This document shows, in pieces, positions 18,656 to 27,793 of a stretch of 64,000 bases of DNA (the stretch's first letter is position 1; every line of letters begins with the position of its first letter). Below the pieces are notes generated by a model. The model worked only from the letters and a program-made list of their open reading frames with translations, did not search any database and was not told where the DNA came from. Origin of the DNA: Pseudomonas sp. LD120 (GTDB lineage Bacteria; Pseudomonadota; Gammaproteobacteria; Pseudomonadales; Pseudomonadaceae); assembly GCF_009861525.1 (NCBI RefSeq), contig NZ_WVHL01000005.1, positions 496,001-560,000 on the forward strand, read 5' to 3'. The position numbers and the translations under genes were made by a program.

Positions 18656-19543
18656 TCAACAGGTGCTGAACGATTTCTGATAAAGGGCGAAGCAAGCTTC
18701 CGCCAGCGCCGAGCGCGGTGCCCCGCGCCGCATGATCAGGCCCAGGCGGGACAGGGTTTGAGCGTTTTCGATGGGTTGCAGGCGCAGGTGCTCGGTCAGG
18801 GCTTCCAGGCCGCTGTCCAGGGGCATCACCGCGCAGCACAGACCGCCGTGCACCATTTGCACCAACTGATGAACTGCATCGGTTTGCAATACCGGTTGTG
18901 GCTGGAGTCCGCGGCTGTGGAAGTTATGGTCGATGGACTGGCGAAAGTGCATGCCGCTGGTGAGCAGGCCCAAGGGCAGTTCGATCAGTGACTCCCAGCT
19001 CAGTGGCTGCTCGCCGAAGCTGAAATGGCGCAGGTCATAGAGCAGCCCCATGTAGGTCGGCTCCAGGGTCAACGAGTCGAAGCGCTCGCTGTCCAGGCGC
19101 TCCAGGTAGGACACGCCCAGGTCCAGGCGGTTGCTCGCCAGTTGCTCAAGGATCTGCTCGGAGCTCAGGGATGACAGTTCAAAGCGCAGGTTCGGGTGCT
19201 CGGCGTGCAGGCGCTGCATCAGCGGCAGCGGGTCGAAGCTCGACAGCGGCACCACGCCCAGACGCAAGGTGCCCACCAGGCTGCCCCGGCAAGCGGCGGC
19301 CTCAGCCAGCAGCCCGTCGTAAGCGGTGATCACGGTGCGGGCCCAGGCCAGGACCCGTTCACCCGGGGCGGTAAAGCCTTCGAAACGTTGCCCACGGTTC
19401 ACCAGTGGCAGTTCGAGCTCCTCTTCGAGGCTGCGCAGGCGCATGGACAGCGTCGGTTGGGTGATGTGGCAGCGGGCGGCGGCTTGGCCGAAGTGGCGCG
19501 TTTCGTCCAGGGCGATGAGGAATTTCAGTTGCTTGATGTCCAT
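18656..19543 (-). CDS. LysR-family transcriptional regulator
   Basis: A 295-residue regulator. The N-terminal winged helix-turn-helix (residues 1-60, with FGQAAARCHITQPTLSMRLR) is typical, followed by a substrate-binding domain (about 90-290) with the LRLGVVPL opening. It is on the same strand as, and upstream of, the YdeP-type oxidoreductase gene and is its likely regulator. The effector is unknown. Confidence 0.87.
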   Translation of the reverse strand: MDIKQLKFLIALDETRHFGQAAARCHITQPTLSMRLRSLEEELELPLVNRGQRFEGFTAPGERVLAWARTVITAYDGLLAEAAACRGSLVGTLRLGVVPLSSFDPLPLMQRLHAEHPNLRFELSSLSSEQILEQLASNRLDLGVSYLERLDSERFDSLTLEPTYMGLLYDLRHFSFGEQPLSWESLIELPLGLLTSGMHFRQSIDHNFHSRGLQPQPVLQTDAVHQLVQMVHGGLCCAVMPLDSGLEALTEHLRLQPIENAQTLSRLGLIMRRGAPRSALAEACFALYQKSFSTC

Positions 19544-19680
19544 CGTCGCTCCACCTCGGAAAAAGAGGAGGATTCTAACGTGCCCCGCGCGGCCTTGGGT
19601 CAGAGGTTGATCGGGAACCTCGTCGAGCCAGGTTGGTCTAGTCTTTCGCGTCTGGATCTATCAACCAAGGAGTGTGCGAC

Positions 19681-20121
19681 ATGAGTATTTTCAGCTTTGT
19701 GAAAGAAGCCGGTGAAAAACTGATCGATTTGCTGAAACCGGGGAATGCCAATGCCAGTGAGCAACTCAAGGAGCACATCGAGAAAGTCGGCCTGGGCAAT
19801 CCCAATGTTCACGCCACCGTTGACGGCGACATCGTCAGGGTGACGGGTGAAGTGGCCACCCAGGAAGAGAAGGAAAAAATCCTTCTGGCCCTGGGCAACA
19901 TCGCCGGCGTCGGCAGTGTCGAGGACCAGATCAGCGTGACTGACCCGGTGCTGGTGTCGGCGGTGTTCGTCACGGTGAAGAAGGGCGACACCCTGAGTGC
20001 TATCGCCAAGCTGCAATACGGCGATGCCAACCAGTACCACAAGATTTTCGAAGCCAACAAACCGATGCTGTCGCACCCCGACAAGATTTACCCGGGTCAG
20101 GTCCTGCGTATTCCCGAGTGA
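19681..20121 (+). CDS. kbp: BON-LysM protein (potassium-binding Kbp/YgaU-like)
   Basis: A 146-residue cytosolic protein with an N-terminal BON domain (about 20-90) and a C-terminal LysM domain (about 97-145: FVTVKKGDTLSAIAKLQYGD ending PGQVLRIPE). The architecture and length match E. coli Kbp (YgaU), which binds K+ and is induced by osmotic and other stress. No signal peptide is present, arguing against peptidoglycan binding. AAGGAG lies eight bases before the ATG at 19681. Confidence 0.88.
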   Translation: MSIFSFVKEAGEKLIDLLKPGNANASEQLKEHIEKVGLGNPNVHATVDGDIVRVTGEVATQEEKEKILLALGNIAGVGSVEDQISVTDPVLVSAVFVTVKKGDTLSAIAKLQYGDANQYHKIFEANKPMLSHPDKIYPGQVLRIPE

Positions 20122-20137
20122 TCGGGTAGCCCCTGTC

Positions 20138-20172
20138 GCGGGCAAGCGCTGCAGCAGGAGTGCTTGCCCGTG
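20138..20172. repeat. REP-like hairpin between kbp and yrfG
   Basis: CGGGCAAGC and GCTTGCCCG form an inverted repeat between two converging genes, similar to REP cores elsewhere in the window. It may also terminate transcription from either side. Confidence 0.6.
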
Positions 20173-20179
20173 AAGGGCT

Positions 20180-20842
20180 TCAAAGCCCGTCGAGCAAGCT
20201 CCGATAGTCCTCCAGCGCGGCGAATTCCGCCGTGTCCTTCGGCCCTTTGCGGCTGTCCGGCTGGCTGACCGCCAGCAACTGCGCCACACCAAAATCCCGC
20301 GCGCTGCGCAGAATCGGCAAGGTGTCGTCGATGAACAGGCTGCGGGCCGGATCGAATTGAATGTCGGCCTGCAAGGCGTCCCAGAACTGCGGCTGCTCTT
20401 TGGGGAAGCCGTAGTCGTGGGAGCTGATCAGGCGCTCGAAGTACGGCGCCAGCTCGATCCGCTCCAGCTTCAGTGACAACGAATCGCGGTGGGCGTTGGT
20501 GATCAGGATCACGCGTTTGCCGGCTTGTTTGATCGCGGCGAGAAAGGTGTCGGCATCCGGACGCAGGGCGATCAGGTGCGCGGTTTCCAGTTTCAACTCG
20601 CGCACCGGGATGTTCAGCTCGGCGCTCCAGAAGTCCAGGCAATACCACTGCAACTGGCCGGCGTTGCGCTCAAACAGTGGCTGCAGCTCCAGTTCCGCCA
20701 TGGCCTGGCTGACCCCATGCAGCTCGGCGTAGCGCTGAGGCAGGTGCTCCATCCAGAAATGGTTGTCGTAGTGCAGGTCCAGCAAGGTGCCGTCCATGTC
20801 CAGCAGGACGGTGTCGATATCGCGCCAGGGCAATAAGGCCAT
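20180..20842 (-). CDS. yrfG: HAD-family GMP/IMP nucleotidase (YrfG-like)
   Basis: A 220-residue HAD hydrolase. Motif I is LLDMDGTLLDL (two aspartates) near residue 10, motif II is ITNAHRD, motif III is the lysine in FPKEQP, and motif IV is FIDDT. E. coli YrfG dephosphorylates GMP and IMP. The ATG at 20842 is preferred because the sequence from there, MALLPWRDIDT, aligns with the family start; 15 further in-frame codons lie upstream. Confidence 0.82.
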   Translation of the reverse strand: MALLPWRDIDTVLLDMDGTLLDLHYDNHFWMEHLPQRYAELHGVSQAMAELELQPLFERNAGQLQWYCLDFWSAELNIPVRELKLETAHLIALRPDADTFLAAIKQAGKRVILITNAHRDSLSLKLERIELAPYFERLISSHDYGFPKEQPQFWDALQADIQFDPARSLFIDDTLPILRSARDFGVAQLLAVSQPDSRKGPKDTAEFAALEDYRSLLDGL

Positions 20843-21034
20843 TGAACACTTCTCCAGCGGTAAAAAAGTCGCGCCCCGGGGGGCCATGGCAATCAGTTCA
20901 GTCGCCTCTCAATAGCAGCACTGGCCGCAGTGCCAAACAATCAGTGACAAGCCCACAAGGACCAGCGTGCAATCTGCCACGCAGTGGTTTTCAAACAGCC
21001 TGTATAGTAACTCGCCATCGTCAAGGAGCCCGTT

Positions 21035-21601
21035 ATGCGCCAGAAACCCACTGTACTCGCCCGCGAGATCGTCGCCACCAGTCGTCTGTTTTGTGTCGAA
21101 GAGGTGCAGTTGCGGTTCTCCAATGGCGTTGAGCGTACCTATGAACGCTTGGTGGGCAAGAGCTCGGGTTACGGCGCGGTGATGATCGTAGCGATGCTTG
21201 ATGCGGAGCACGCGGTGCTGGTGGAAGAATACTGCGGTGGCACCGACGCTTACGAACTGTCCCTGCCCAAGGGCTTGATCGAACCGGGGGAGGATGTCCT
21301 GGCGGCGGCCGAGCGTGAGCTCAAGGAAGAGGCCGGGTTTGGCGCGCGGCAACTGGAGCACCTGACCGAACTGTCGCTGTCCCCGGGGTACATGAGCCAG
21401 AAGATCCAGGTGGTGCTGGCCACCCAGTTGTATGAAGAGCGCCTTGAGGGCGACGAGCCGGAGCCGATGCGGGTCGACAAGATCAACCTGCGCGAGCTGG
21501 CCAGCCTGGCGCAGAACCCGCAATTCAGCGAAGGCCGGGCCTTGGCGGCGCTGTACCTGGCCCGCGATCTGCTGGGCCAGCGCGGAGCCTTTCAAGCATG
21601 A
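21035..21601 (+). CDS. nudE: ADP compounds hydrolase NudE
   Basis: A 188-residue Nudix hydrolase. The Nudix box starts at GLIEPGEDVL and continues through REL and EEAGF (about residues 85-107), with the catalytic glutamates intact. NudE cleaves ADP-ribose, NADH and diadenosine polyphosphates, yielding AMP. AAGGAG precedes the ATG. It overlaps cysQ by four bases (ATGA), an arrangement common in proteobacteria. Confidence 0.93.
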   Translation: MRQKPTVLAREIVATSRLFCVEEVQLRFSNGVERTYERLVGKSSGYGAVMIVAMLDAEHAVLVEEYCGGTDAYELSLPKGLIEPGEDVLAAAERELKEEAGFGARQLEHLTELSLSPGYMSQKIQVVLATQLYEERLEGDEPEPMRVDKINLRELASLAQNPQFSEGRALAALYLARDLLGQRGAFQA

Positions 21602-22440
21602 GTGAGGTATCGATGATTTTTCCCCATCCCTTGCTGGCCCCGGTGGCTGCACTGGCATTACGCGCCGGTGAGGCGATCCTGCCGTTCTGGCGCGCGGACG
21701 TCACGGTCACGCACAAGGCCGATGAGTCGCCGGTGACCGCCGCCGACCTGGCAGCCCACCACCTGATCGTGGCCGGTTTGCAGGCGTTGGACCCGAGCAT
21801 CCCGGTGCTGTCCGAAGAAGATGCCGACATTCCCCAAGCCACTCGTGCCCGTTGGCAGCGCTGGTGGTTGGTGGACCCGTTGGACGGCACCAAGGAGTTC
21901 ATTTCCGGCAGTGAAGAGTTCACCGTCAACATCGCCTTGATCGAACAGGGGCGGGTGGTGTTTGGCGTGGTGTCGATGCCCACCAATGGCCGGTGCTACC
22001 TGGGTGGCGCTGGCCTCGGGGCCTGGCGTGTGGATCAGGGGCAGGCGCCGCAGGCGATCCAGGTGCGTGACCAGCCAGGTGCTGGCGAGGCCTTTACCGT
22101 GGTCGCCAGTCGGCGTCATTCGAGCCCGGAACAAGAGCGTTTGCTGGCGGGACTGAGCGCCGCCCTGGGCGAATTGCAGTTGGCCAATATCGGCAGTTCG
22201 TTGAAGTTCTGTTTGCTCGCCGAAGGCGCGGCGGACTGTTACCCGCGCCTGGCGCCGACCTCGCAGTGGGACACGGCGGCGGCCCAGGGCGTGCTCGAAG
22301 GGGCGGGTGGCGAAGTATTGGATCTGGGCGGCGCGCCCTTCTGCTATCCACCTCGGGAGTCGTTGCTCAACGGCTTTTTCCTCGCAATACCGGCCAAGGC
22401 CGCATGGCGCGGCAAACTGCTGGAACTGGCCCGCGCCTGA
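21598..22440 (+). CDS. cysQ: 3'(2'),5'-bisphosphate nucleotidase CysQ
   Basis: A 280-residue member of the inositol-monophosphatase fold. Metal-binding motifs are LSEEDAD (near 66), WLVDPLDGTKEF (near 91) and SQWDTAAAQG (near 222). CysQ converts 3'-phosphoadenosine-5'-phosphate to AMP and so clears the toxic by-product of sulfate assimilation. The start may be the ATG at 21598 that overlaps the nudE stop, or the ATG at 21613. Confidence 0.93.
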   Translation: MSEVSMIFPHPLLAPVAALALRAGEAILPFWRADVTVTHKADESPVTAADLAAHHLIVAGLQALDPSIPVLSEEDADIPQATRARWQRWWLVDPLDGTKEFISGSEEFTVNIALIEQGRVVFGVVSMPTNGRCYLGGAGLGAWRVDQGQAPQAIQVRDQPGAGEAFTVVASRRHSSPEQERLLAGLSAALGELQLANIGSSLKFCLLAEGAADCYPRLAPTSQWDTAAAQGVLEGAGGEVLDLGGAPFCYPPRESLLNGFFLAIPAKAAWRGKLLELARA

Positions 22441-22473
22441 TCGCCCTGTGGCGATGGGTCTTCGCGACCCATG

Positions 22474-22498
22474 GAGCCGGCTTGCCGGCGAAGGCTCC
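22474..22498. repeat. Single REP element
   Basis: GAGCCGGCTTGCCGGCGAAG with its flanks forms the imperfect hairpin typical of Pseudomonas REPs. It is located between the converging cysQ and thioesterase genes, in a ~120-base gap with nothing else recognisable. Confidence 0.7.
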
Positions 22499-22564
22499 CT
22501 TGAACCTTGTACAAGATGTTCCGGCCTCCTCGCTGGCCCGCAGGCTGTCACCCAATAGCGGCGG

Positions 22565-23020
22565 TCAGCGGTGCAGGACGTACTGCCCGGCAAAGCGCAC
22601 GGCGTCTTCTTCGCTGCCGGCGTTGACCACTCGGGTGTGCAAGGTCAGGCGGGCGCGGCCGTAACGCTGGTACATCGAAAGGAATTTCTTCCAGGCCTTG
22701 TCTTCCGGCGCCGGGCAGATGGCCACGGCGTCTCCGGTGACAGGCAGCGGGTAGCTGATCTGCCCTTCCTGGATGACGATATGCCCGTCGTTGATCCCTT
22801 CTTCCTTGAGTCGCAGGTGCAGCCAGCCCCAGCCGGCCAGCACCGCGCCGCAGTACAGGCTGCCGCCGAACATGGTGCTCTTGTGATTGACGTTGGGGTC
22901 CAGCGGCAGTTGCAGGCGCAGTTGTTGTGCCTGCCAGTCGAGCACCTGCAGGCCCATGTCCCGGGTCAGGGGAATGTCGTGGTGGAGGATGGATTCCAGG
23001 TATCGACTGTCGCGGTTCAT
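22565..23020 (-). CDS. YiiD C-terminal-like thioesterase
   Basis: A 151-residue protein of the hot-dog thioesterase group (YiiD_C type), with the segment NHKSTMFGGSLYCGAVLAGW near residues 45-65 containing the expected FGGS turn. The substrate is unknown. An in-frame ATG at 23068 overlaps the dctD stop, but the ATG at 23020 has GGAG eight bases upstream and is preferred. It is probably the last gene of the rml-dct run. Confidence 0.7.
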   Translation of the reverse strand: MNRDSRYLESILHHDIPLTRDMGLQVLDWQAQQLRLQLPLDPNVNHKSTMFGGSLYCGAVLAGWGWLHLRLKEEGINDGHIVIQEGQISYPLPVTGDAVAICPAPEDKAWKKFLSMYQRYGRARLTLHTRVVNAGSEEDAVRFAGQYVLHR

Positions 23021-23057
23021 GCAGGGGGCTCCAGGGTCAATGCAATAGCGGTACGGT

Positions 23058-24464
23058 TCATTCGGCATCGTCTGAGGAAGAATGGCTGGCGCCGTCGGCG
23101 AAGTTCAGGCCATGTTTACGCAGCTTGTCGTGCAGGGTCTTGCGTGGAATACCCAAGGCCTCGGCCAGGCTGCGCAGGGAACTGTGGGGTTGGGCCATTT
23201 CGGCGGCGATCAGGCTTTTTTCAAAGTGTTCCACCTGCTCGCTCAAACCGCCTTCGATCAGCGTAGGGCCACTCGCCGTGCCGTGCTCCGGCTCGTTGTT
23301 GTCCAGGGCCAGTTCCAGGCCCAGGGCAAAGCGTTCGGCGGCGTTTTGCAGTTCCCGCACATTGCCCGGCCAGCTGTGGCGCAACAGCAAGGCGCGGTGC
23401 CCGGGTTGCAGCTCCTGGAGCGGCAGACCGTGGCGGGTACTGGCTTCGTCGGCAAAGTGCTGGAACAGCATCAACACGTCTTCACCGCGCTCGCGCAGCG
23501 CCGGAATGCGCAGCGGCGCGACGTTCAGGCGGTAATACAGGTCAGCGCGGAAGCGCCCCTGGTCAGCCGCCTGGCGCAGGTCTTCCTTGGTGGCGGCGAT
23601 GATGCGGATGTCCAGGGGGATCAACTGGTTGCCGCCCAGGCGCTCCACCACCCGTTCCTGAAGCAGGCGCAGCAGCTTGACCTGGACATCCAGGCTCATG
23701 CTTTCGATTTCATCGAGGAACAGGGTGCCGCCGTTGGCGAATTCGAACTTGCCGATGCGACGTTTCTGCGCCCCGGTGAAGGCCCCCGGTTCGTGGCCGA
23801 ACAGTTCGCTTTCCACCACTGACTCGGCCAGGGCGCCGGCGTTGATCGCCACGAATGGCCCGTTGCGCCGTCCCGACAGGTCGTGCAGGGCGCGGGCCAC
23901 CACTTCTTTGCCGGCGCCGGTTTCGCCGAGGATCAGCACATCGGCTCGGGTCGCCGCCAGAGCGCCGATCTGCTGGCGCAGACGCAGCATCGGCGCTGAC
24001 TGGCCCACCAGCCGCGCGCTCAGTTCCTGGCGGTCGCTGAGGGCCAGGCGCAGGCTGCGGTTGTCCAGCACCAGGCGGCGCCAGTCCAGAGCGCGGCGCA
24101 CGCTGTCGAGCAGGGCATCGCTGGCGAAGGGCTTCTCCAGAAAGTCATAAGCGCCGGCGCGCATTGCCTGCACGGCCAGGGGCACGTCGCCGTGGCCGGT
24201 GATCAGTAGCACCGGTAGTTCCGGATCCTGGGCGTGCAGTTGCTTGAGCAGCTCCAGGCCGTCGATGCCGGGCATGCGGATGTCGCTGACCACCACCCCC
24301 GGCCAGTCACGCTCCAAGCGCGCGGCCAGGCCCTGGGCCTGGGCCAGGGACAGCACCTTGAGCCCGGCCAGGTCCAGGGTCTGGCTGAGGGCCTGACGCA
24401 GGTGCGGATCATCGTCGATCAACACCACTTGCAGTTGAGGGTCGAGTGTGTCGAGACGGTTCAT
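23058..24464 (-). CDS. dctD: DctD, sigma-54-dependent response regulator
   Basis: A 468-residue NtrC-family activator. The receiver domain (about 10-125) has the acidic pair IDDD and phosphoacceptor aspartate in VVVSDIRMPG. The AAA+ domain (about 150-385) has Walker A GETGAGKE, the sigma-54 contact loop GAFTGA and Walker B GGTLFLDEIE. A Fis-type helix-turn-helix is at the C-terminus. Together with DctB it should activate C4-dicarboxylate uptake genes (dctA, dctPQM), none of which are in the window. Adjacency to rml genes matches the P. aeruginosa dctBD locus. Confidence 0.87.
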   Translation of the reverse strand: MNRLDTLDPQLQVVLIDDDPHLRQALSQTLDLAGLKVLSLAQAQGLAARLERDWPGVVVSDIRMPGIDGLELLKQLHAQDPELPVLLITGHGDVPLAVQAMRAGAYDFLEKPFASDALLDSVRRALDWRRLVLDNRSLRLALSDRQELSARLVGQSAPMLRLRQQIGALAATRADVLILGETGAGKEVVARALHDLSGRRNGPFVAINAGALAESVVESELFGHEPGAFTGAQKRRIGKFEFANGGTLFLDEIESMSLDVQVKLLRLLQERVVERLGGNQLIPLDIRIIAATKEDLRQAADQGRFRADLYYRLNVAPLRIPALRERGEDVLMLFQHFADEASTRHGLPLQELQPGHRALLLRHSWPGNVRELQNAAERFALGLELALDNNEPEHGTASGPTLIEGGLSEQVEHFEKSLIAAEMAQPHSSLRSLAEALGIPRKTLHDKLRKHGLNFADGASHSSSDDAE

Positions 24465-24526
24465 CGGTCACTTTCCAGGTCGTGTCAGGGCTGGTCGCGC
24501 CAGGCCAGCGGGTGTGGCGCTGCGTT

Positions 24527-26335
24527 TCATACGCCGCGATCCTCGGAGGGTTGCAGGCTCACTCCAGGCGCTCCGGCGCGCAGGCGCAGGGTGATCAGGG
24601 CACCGCCTTCGCGGTGGTTGGCAAACGACAGTTCGCCGCCGAAGGCACGCATCAGGCTGTCGCAAATCGCCAGCCCCAGGCCCAGGCCCTGGGTCCGTGT
24701 CTTGGTGGTGTAGAACGGCTCCCCAGCGCGCGCCAGGGCCTCCATGCAAAAGCCTGGACCGTTGTCGCGGATGTGCAGATTGACGCCCGTGGCGCTGGAC
24801 TCGGCACTCAGCCAGAGTTTGCGCGGTGGACCTTTTTCGGTGAGGGCGTCCAGGGCGTTGGCCAGCAGGTTGCCCAGCACCTGGCGCAGGCGGGTTTCCC
24901 CGGCTTCGACCCACAAGGTGGCGGCGGGCAAATCGCGGATCAGTTCCACTTCCATGGCCCGGCGACGCTTGGCCAGCAAGGCCAGGGCATCGTCCAGGGC
25001 CGGCTGCAGGGCGACACTTTCCGGGGCATGGCGGTCGCGTCGGGCGAAGGCCCGCAGGTGGGCGATGATCGAGGCCATGCGTCCGGTCAGCTCACTGATC
25101 AGCTTGAGGTTGCCCCGGGCGTCGTCGGTGCGTTGGTGGTCCAGCAGCACCTCGGCGTTTTCCGCGTAGCTGCGGATCGCCGCCAGGGGCTGGTTGAGCT
25201 CATGGCTGATGCTCGCGGACATGGTGCCCAGGGCCGAGAGCTTGCCGGCCTGAACCAGATTATCCTGGGCAAGCACCAGTTCCTGCTGGGCGGTTTCGCG
25301 CTCCAGCACTTCCTGTTTCAGGCGTCGGTTGAGGCTCTCCAGATCGCTGGTGCGCTCGGCCACGCGCCTCTCCAGTTCTCGCCGGGCCTTGGCTTCGAAG
25401 GCGATCCGCTCCAGGTAATGGCGGCGGCGCTGCATCATCAGGCCGAGCAGCAGCATCAGCACCAACAGCGCAGCGGCGCCGACCGCCACCACAGTGCGCA
25501 CGGGCCGATCGATCTGGGTGCGCGGGGCGAGGATGCTGACGCTCCAGCCGGTTTCCTTGATCTGCTGGGTCTGGGTCAGCCAGGCACTGGGGTTGAGGTT
25601 CAGCGGGCGTGGGTCGCGAGTCGGGTAGGGCTGGATGGCAATGATGGCCTGGCGTTCTTCTTCGCTCAGCGGCCGGGTTGCGCGAAAGCGCCATTCGGGG
25701 CGCGAGGTGAGGATGACGACACCGTTCTGGTCGGTCATCAGCAACTGTTCCGGAGTCTTGCCCCACAGGCTTTCGGTGTGGTCCAGGTCGACCTTGACCA
25801 CCAATACACCAAGGAAGCGCTCGCCAGCGCGAACTGCCGCGGCGAAAAAGTAACCGCGTTTGGCCGAGGTGGTGCCCTGGCCGAAGAAGCGTCCGAGGCG
25901 CCCGGCCATGGCTTCGCTGAAATAGGGGCGAAAGGCGAAATTGCGGCCGACGAAGCTGTCGTGCTTATCCCAATTGGAGGCCGCCAGGGTCTTGCCGCTG
26001 GTGTCCATCAGGTACATGACTTCGGCGCCGGTCTGGGCACTGATGTTTTTCAGCAGGCGATTGGCATTGCCCTGGCTCACGCTGTCGTCCGGGGCTCCGA
26101 GTACTGCCCGCAGGGCCGGCAGGTCGCCGAGAATTTGTGGCAGTACTTCGTAGCGGTGCAGGGTGCCCAGCAGGTTGGCCACGTACAGGTCGAGGGTCTG
26201 ACGATTCTGGCTGGTCAGCTCGTTGCGATAGTAGCGCTCGGCCAGATGTTCCAGCGGCCACAGCAACGGCGCCAGGCACAGGGCCAACAAGGCCAGACTG
26301 CGCCAGCGAGGACGACGGGGAAGGGGTGCGGTCAT
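24527..26335 (-). CDS. dctB: DctB, C4-dicarboxylate sensor histidine kinase
   Basis: A 602-residue inner-membrane kinase. Two transmembrane segments (about 13-33 and 300-322) bracket a periplasmic double-PAS-type sensor. A cytoplasmic coiled coil (about 330-385) leads to the H-box ASISHELNQPLAAIRSYAEN, then N, G1 (DNGPGF) and G2 (TRTQGLGLGLAI) boxes. DctB senses succinate, fumarate and malate and phosphorylates DctD. The start is placed at ATG 26335 (MTAPLPRRP), which gives the expected short N-tail before the first helix. It is 34 bases after rmlD. Confidence 0.87.
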   Translation of the reverse strand: MTAPLPRRPRWRSLALLALCLAPLLWPLEHLAERYYRNELTSQNRQTLDLYVANLLGTLHRYEVLPQILGDLPALRAVLGAPDDSVSQGNANRLLKNISAQTGAEVMYLMDTSGKTLAASNWDKHDSFVGRNFAFRPYFSEAMAGRLGRFFGQGTTSAKRGYFFAAAVRAGERFLGVLVVKVDLDHTESLWGKTPEQLLMTDQNGVVILTSRPEWRFRATRPLSEEERQAIIAIQPYPTRDPRPLNLNPSAWLTQTQQIKETGWSVSILAPRTQIDRPVRTVVAVGAAALLVLMLLLGLMMQRRRHYLERIAFEAKARRELERRVAERTSDLESLNRRLKQEVLERETAQQELVLAQDNLVQAGKLSALGTMSASISHELNQPLAAIRSYAENAEVLLDHQRTDDARGNLKLISELTGRMASIIAHLRAFARRDRHAPESVALQPALDDALALLAKRRRAMEVELIRDLPAATLWVEAGETRLRQVLGNLLANALDALTEKGPPRKLWLSAESSATGVNLHIRDNGPGFCMEALARAGEPFYTTKTRTQGLGLGLAICDSLMRAFGGELSFANHREGGALITLRLRAGAPGVSLQPSEDRGV

Positions 26336-26369
26336 GGGAGCTGCGCCTGTGGATACAGGCGCATTATGC

Positions 26370-27251
26370 CTAGGCCTGCTCGGCAAGACACTCGCGTAGT
26401 GCACTGTGCCAGTCCGGCTGGGTCACGCCCCATTCCTGAGTCAGGCGGCTGCAGTCCAGTCGCGAGTTCAGCGGCCGGGGAGCCGGTGTTGGGTAGGCGC
26501 TGGCGGGGATGGCTTCCAGCGCTGCGCAGGGCAAGCCCTGCGCCCGCAGTTGCTCGCCGATGGCCTGGGCGAAGCCGAACCAGGAGGTTTCGCCCTGGGC
26601 GGTCAGGTGGTAGGTGCCCCAGGCGCCTGGGTTTCCCGACCGCCAGCGCTGGATCAGGGCGCGGGTGCTGTGAGCGATGCTGCCGGCCCAGGTTGGGGCG
26701 CCGATCTGGTCGGCCACCACCCGCAACTCGGGGCGTTCCTGCAACAGGCGCTGCATGGTCAGCAGAAAGTTCTTGCCATGGCTGGAATACACCCAACTGG
26801 TGCGCAGAATCAGGTGCTGGCCCTGTACCTGCTCGATCGCCCGTTCCCCGGCCAGCTTGCTTTGACCGTAGACGCTGAGTGGGTTGGGTTCATCGTCTTC
26901 CACATAGGGCGCGCTTTTACTGCCGTCGAACACATAGTCGGTGGAGTAATGGATCAGTGGAACACCCCGCTCGAAGGCCTCTTGGGCAAAGATCCCGGGG
27001 GCCCTGGCGTTGATCGCAAAGGCCAGATCCGGCTCGCTTTCGGCCTGATCGACAGCGGTGTGGGCGGCGGCGTTGATGATCAGGTGCGGAGCAATGGCGC
27101 GCACCTGCTGGCGGATCTGTTCCGGGTCGCCAAGGTCCAGTTGCTCACGGCCCAGGACCACCAGTTCGCCCAGGTCGCCGAGCCGCTGCTGCAGCTCGCG
27201 GGACACTTGGCCGTGCTGGCCACTGATGAGGATTTTCAGGGGCGTGTTCAT
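26370..27251 (-). CDS. rmlD: dTDP-4-dehydrorhamnose reductase RmlD
   Basis: A 293-residue short-chain dehydrogenase/reductase. The nucleotide loop is ISGQHGQVSREL (near residue 8), and the catalytic YxxxK is in VYGQSKLAGE. It performs the last step of dTDP-L-rhamnose synthesis. The ATG at 27251 overlaps the rmlC stop by four bases. Confidence 0.93.
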   Translation of the reverse strand: MNTPLKILISGQHGQVSRELQQRLGDLGELVVLGREQLDLGDPEQIRQQVRAIAPHLIINAAAHTAVDQAESEPDLAFAINARAPGIFAQEAFERGVPLIHYSTDYVFDGSKSAPYVEDDEPNPLSVYGQSKLAGERAIEQVQGQHLILRTSWVYSSHGKNFLLTMQRLLQERPELRVVADQIGAPTWAGSIAHSTRALIQRWRSGNPGAWGTYHLTAQGETSWFGFAQAIGEQLRAQGLPCAALEAIPASAYPTPAPRPLNSRLDCSRLTQEWGVTQPDWHSALRECLAEQA

Positions 27252-27793
27252 GGGAACAGGTCGGCCTCGCTCAGCAGGGTTCCGGCCTGATCCTTGGTCG
27301 ACAGTTGCGGGGGCTCGGTGAGCGCCCAATCGATGGCCAGCGTTGGGTCGTCCCAGCGAATGCAGCGTTCGGCGGACGGGGTGTAGTAATCGGTGGTCTT
27401 GTAGAGGAATTCGGCGAAGTCGCTGAGCACCACGAAACCGTGAGCGAAGCCTTCCGGCACCCACAGCTGGCGATGATTCTCGGCCGAGAGACGTACCGCG
27501 ACCCATTGGCCGAAGTGCGCCGAGCTGCGCCGGATATCGACAGCCACATCGAGTACTTCGCCGTGGGTGACACGCACCAGTTTTCCCTGGGTGTTCTGCA
27601 ACTGATAGTGCAGACCACGCAGCACGCCTTTTTGCGAACGTGAGTGGTTGTCCTGGACGAACTGAGTATTCAGGCCGGTGGCCTCTTCGAAGGCCTTGGC
27701 ATTGAAGCTTTCGTAGAAAAATCCCCGTTCATCACCAAACACTTTGGGTTCGATGATCAGCACCCCAGGAAGCTCAGTGGGGATAACCTTCAT
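27248..27793 (-). CDS. rmlC: dTDP-4-dehydrorhamnose 3,5-epimerase RmlC
   Basis: A 181-residue cupin epimerase. GVLRGLHYQ carries the catalytic histidine (near 62), and the barrel strands including LWVPEGFAHGF are conserved. It converts dTDP-4-keto-6-deoxyglucose to the L-lyxo form. It overlaps rmlA and rmlD by four bases each, giving a strictly coupled operon. Confidence 0.95.
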   Translation of the reverse strand: MKVIPTELPGVLIIEPKVFGDERGFFYESFNAKAFEEATGLNTQFVQDNHSRSQKGVLRGLHYQLQNTQGKLVRVTHGEVLDVAVDIRRSSAHFGQWVAVRLSAENHRQLWVPEGFAHGFVVLSDFAEFLYKTTDYYTPSAERCIRWDDPTLAIDWALTEPPQLSTKDQAGTLLSEADLFP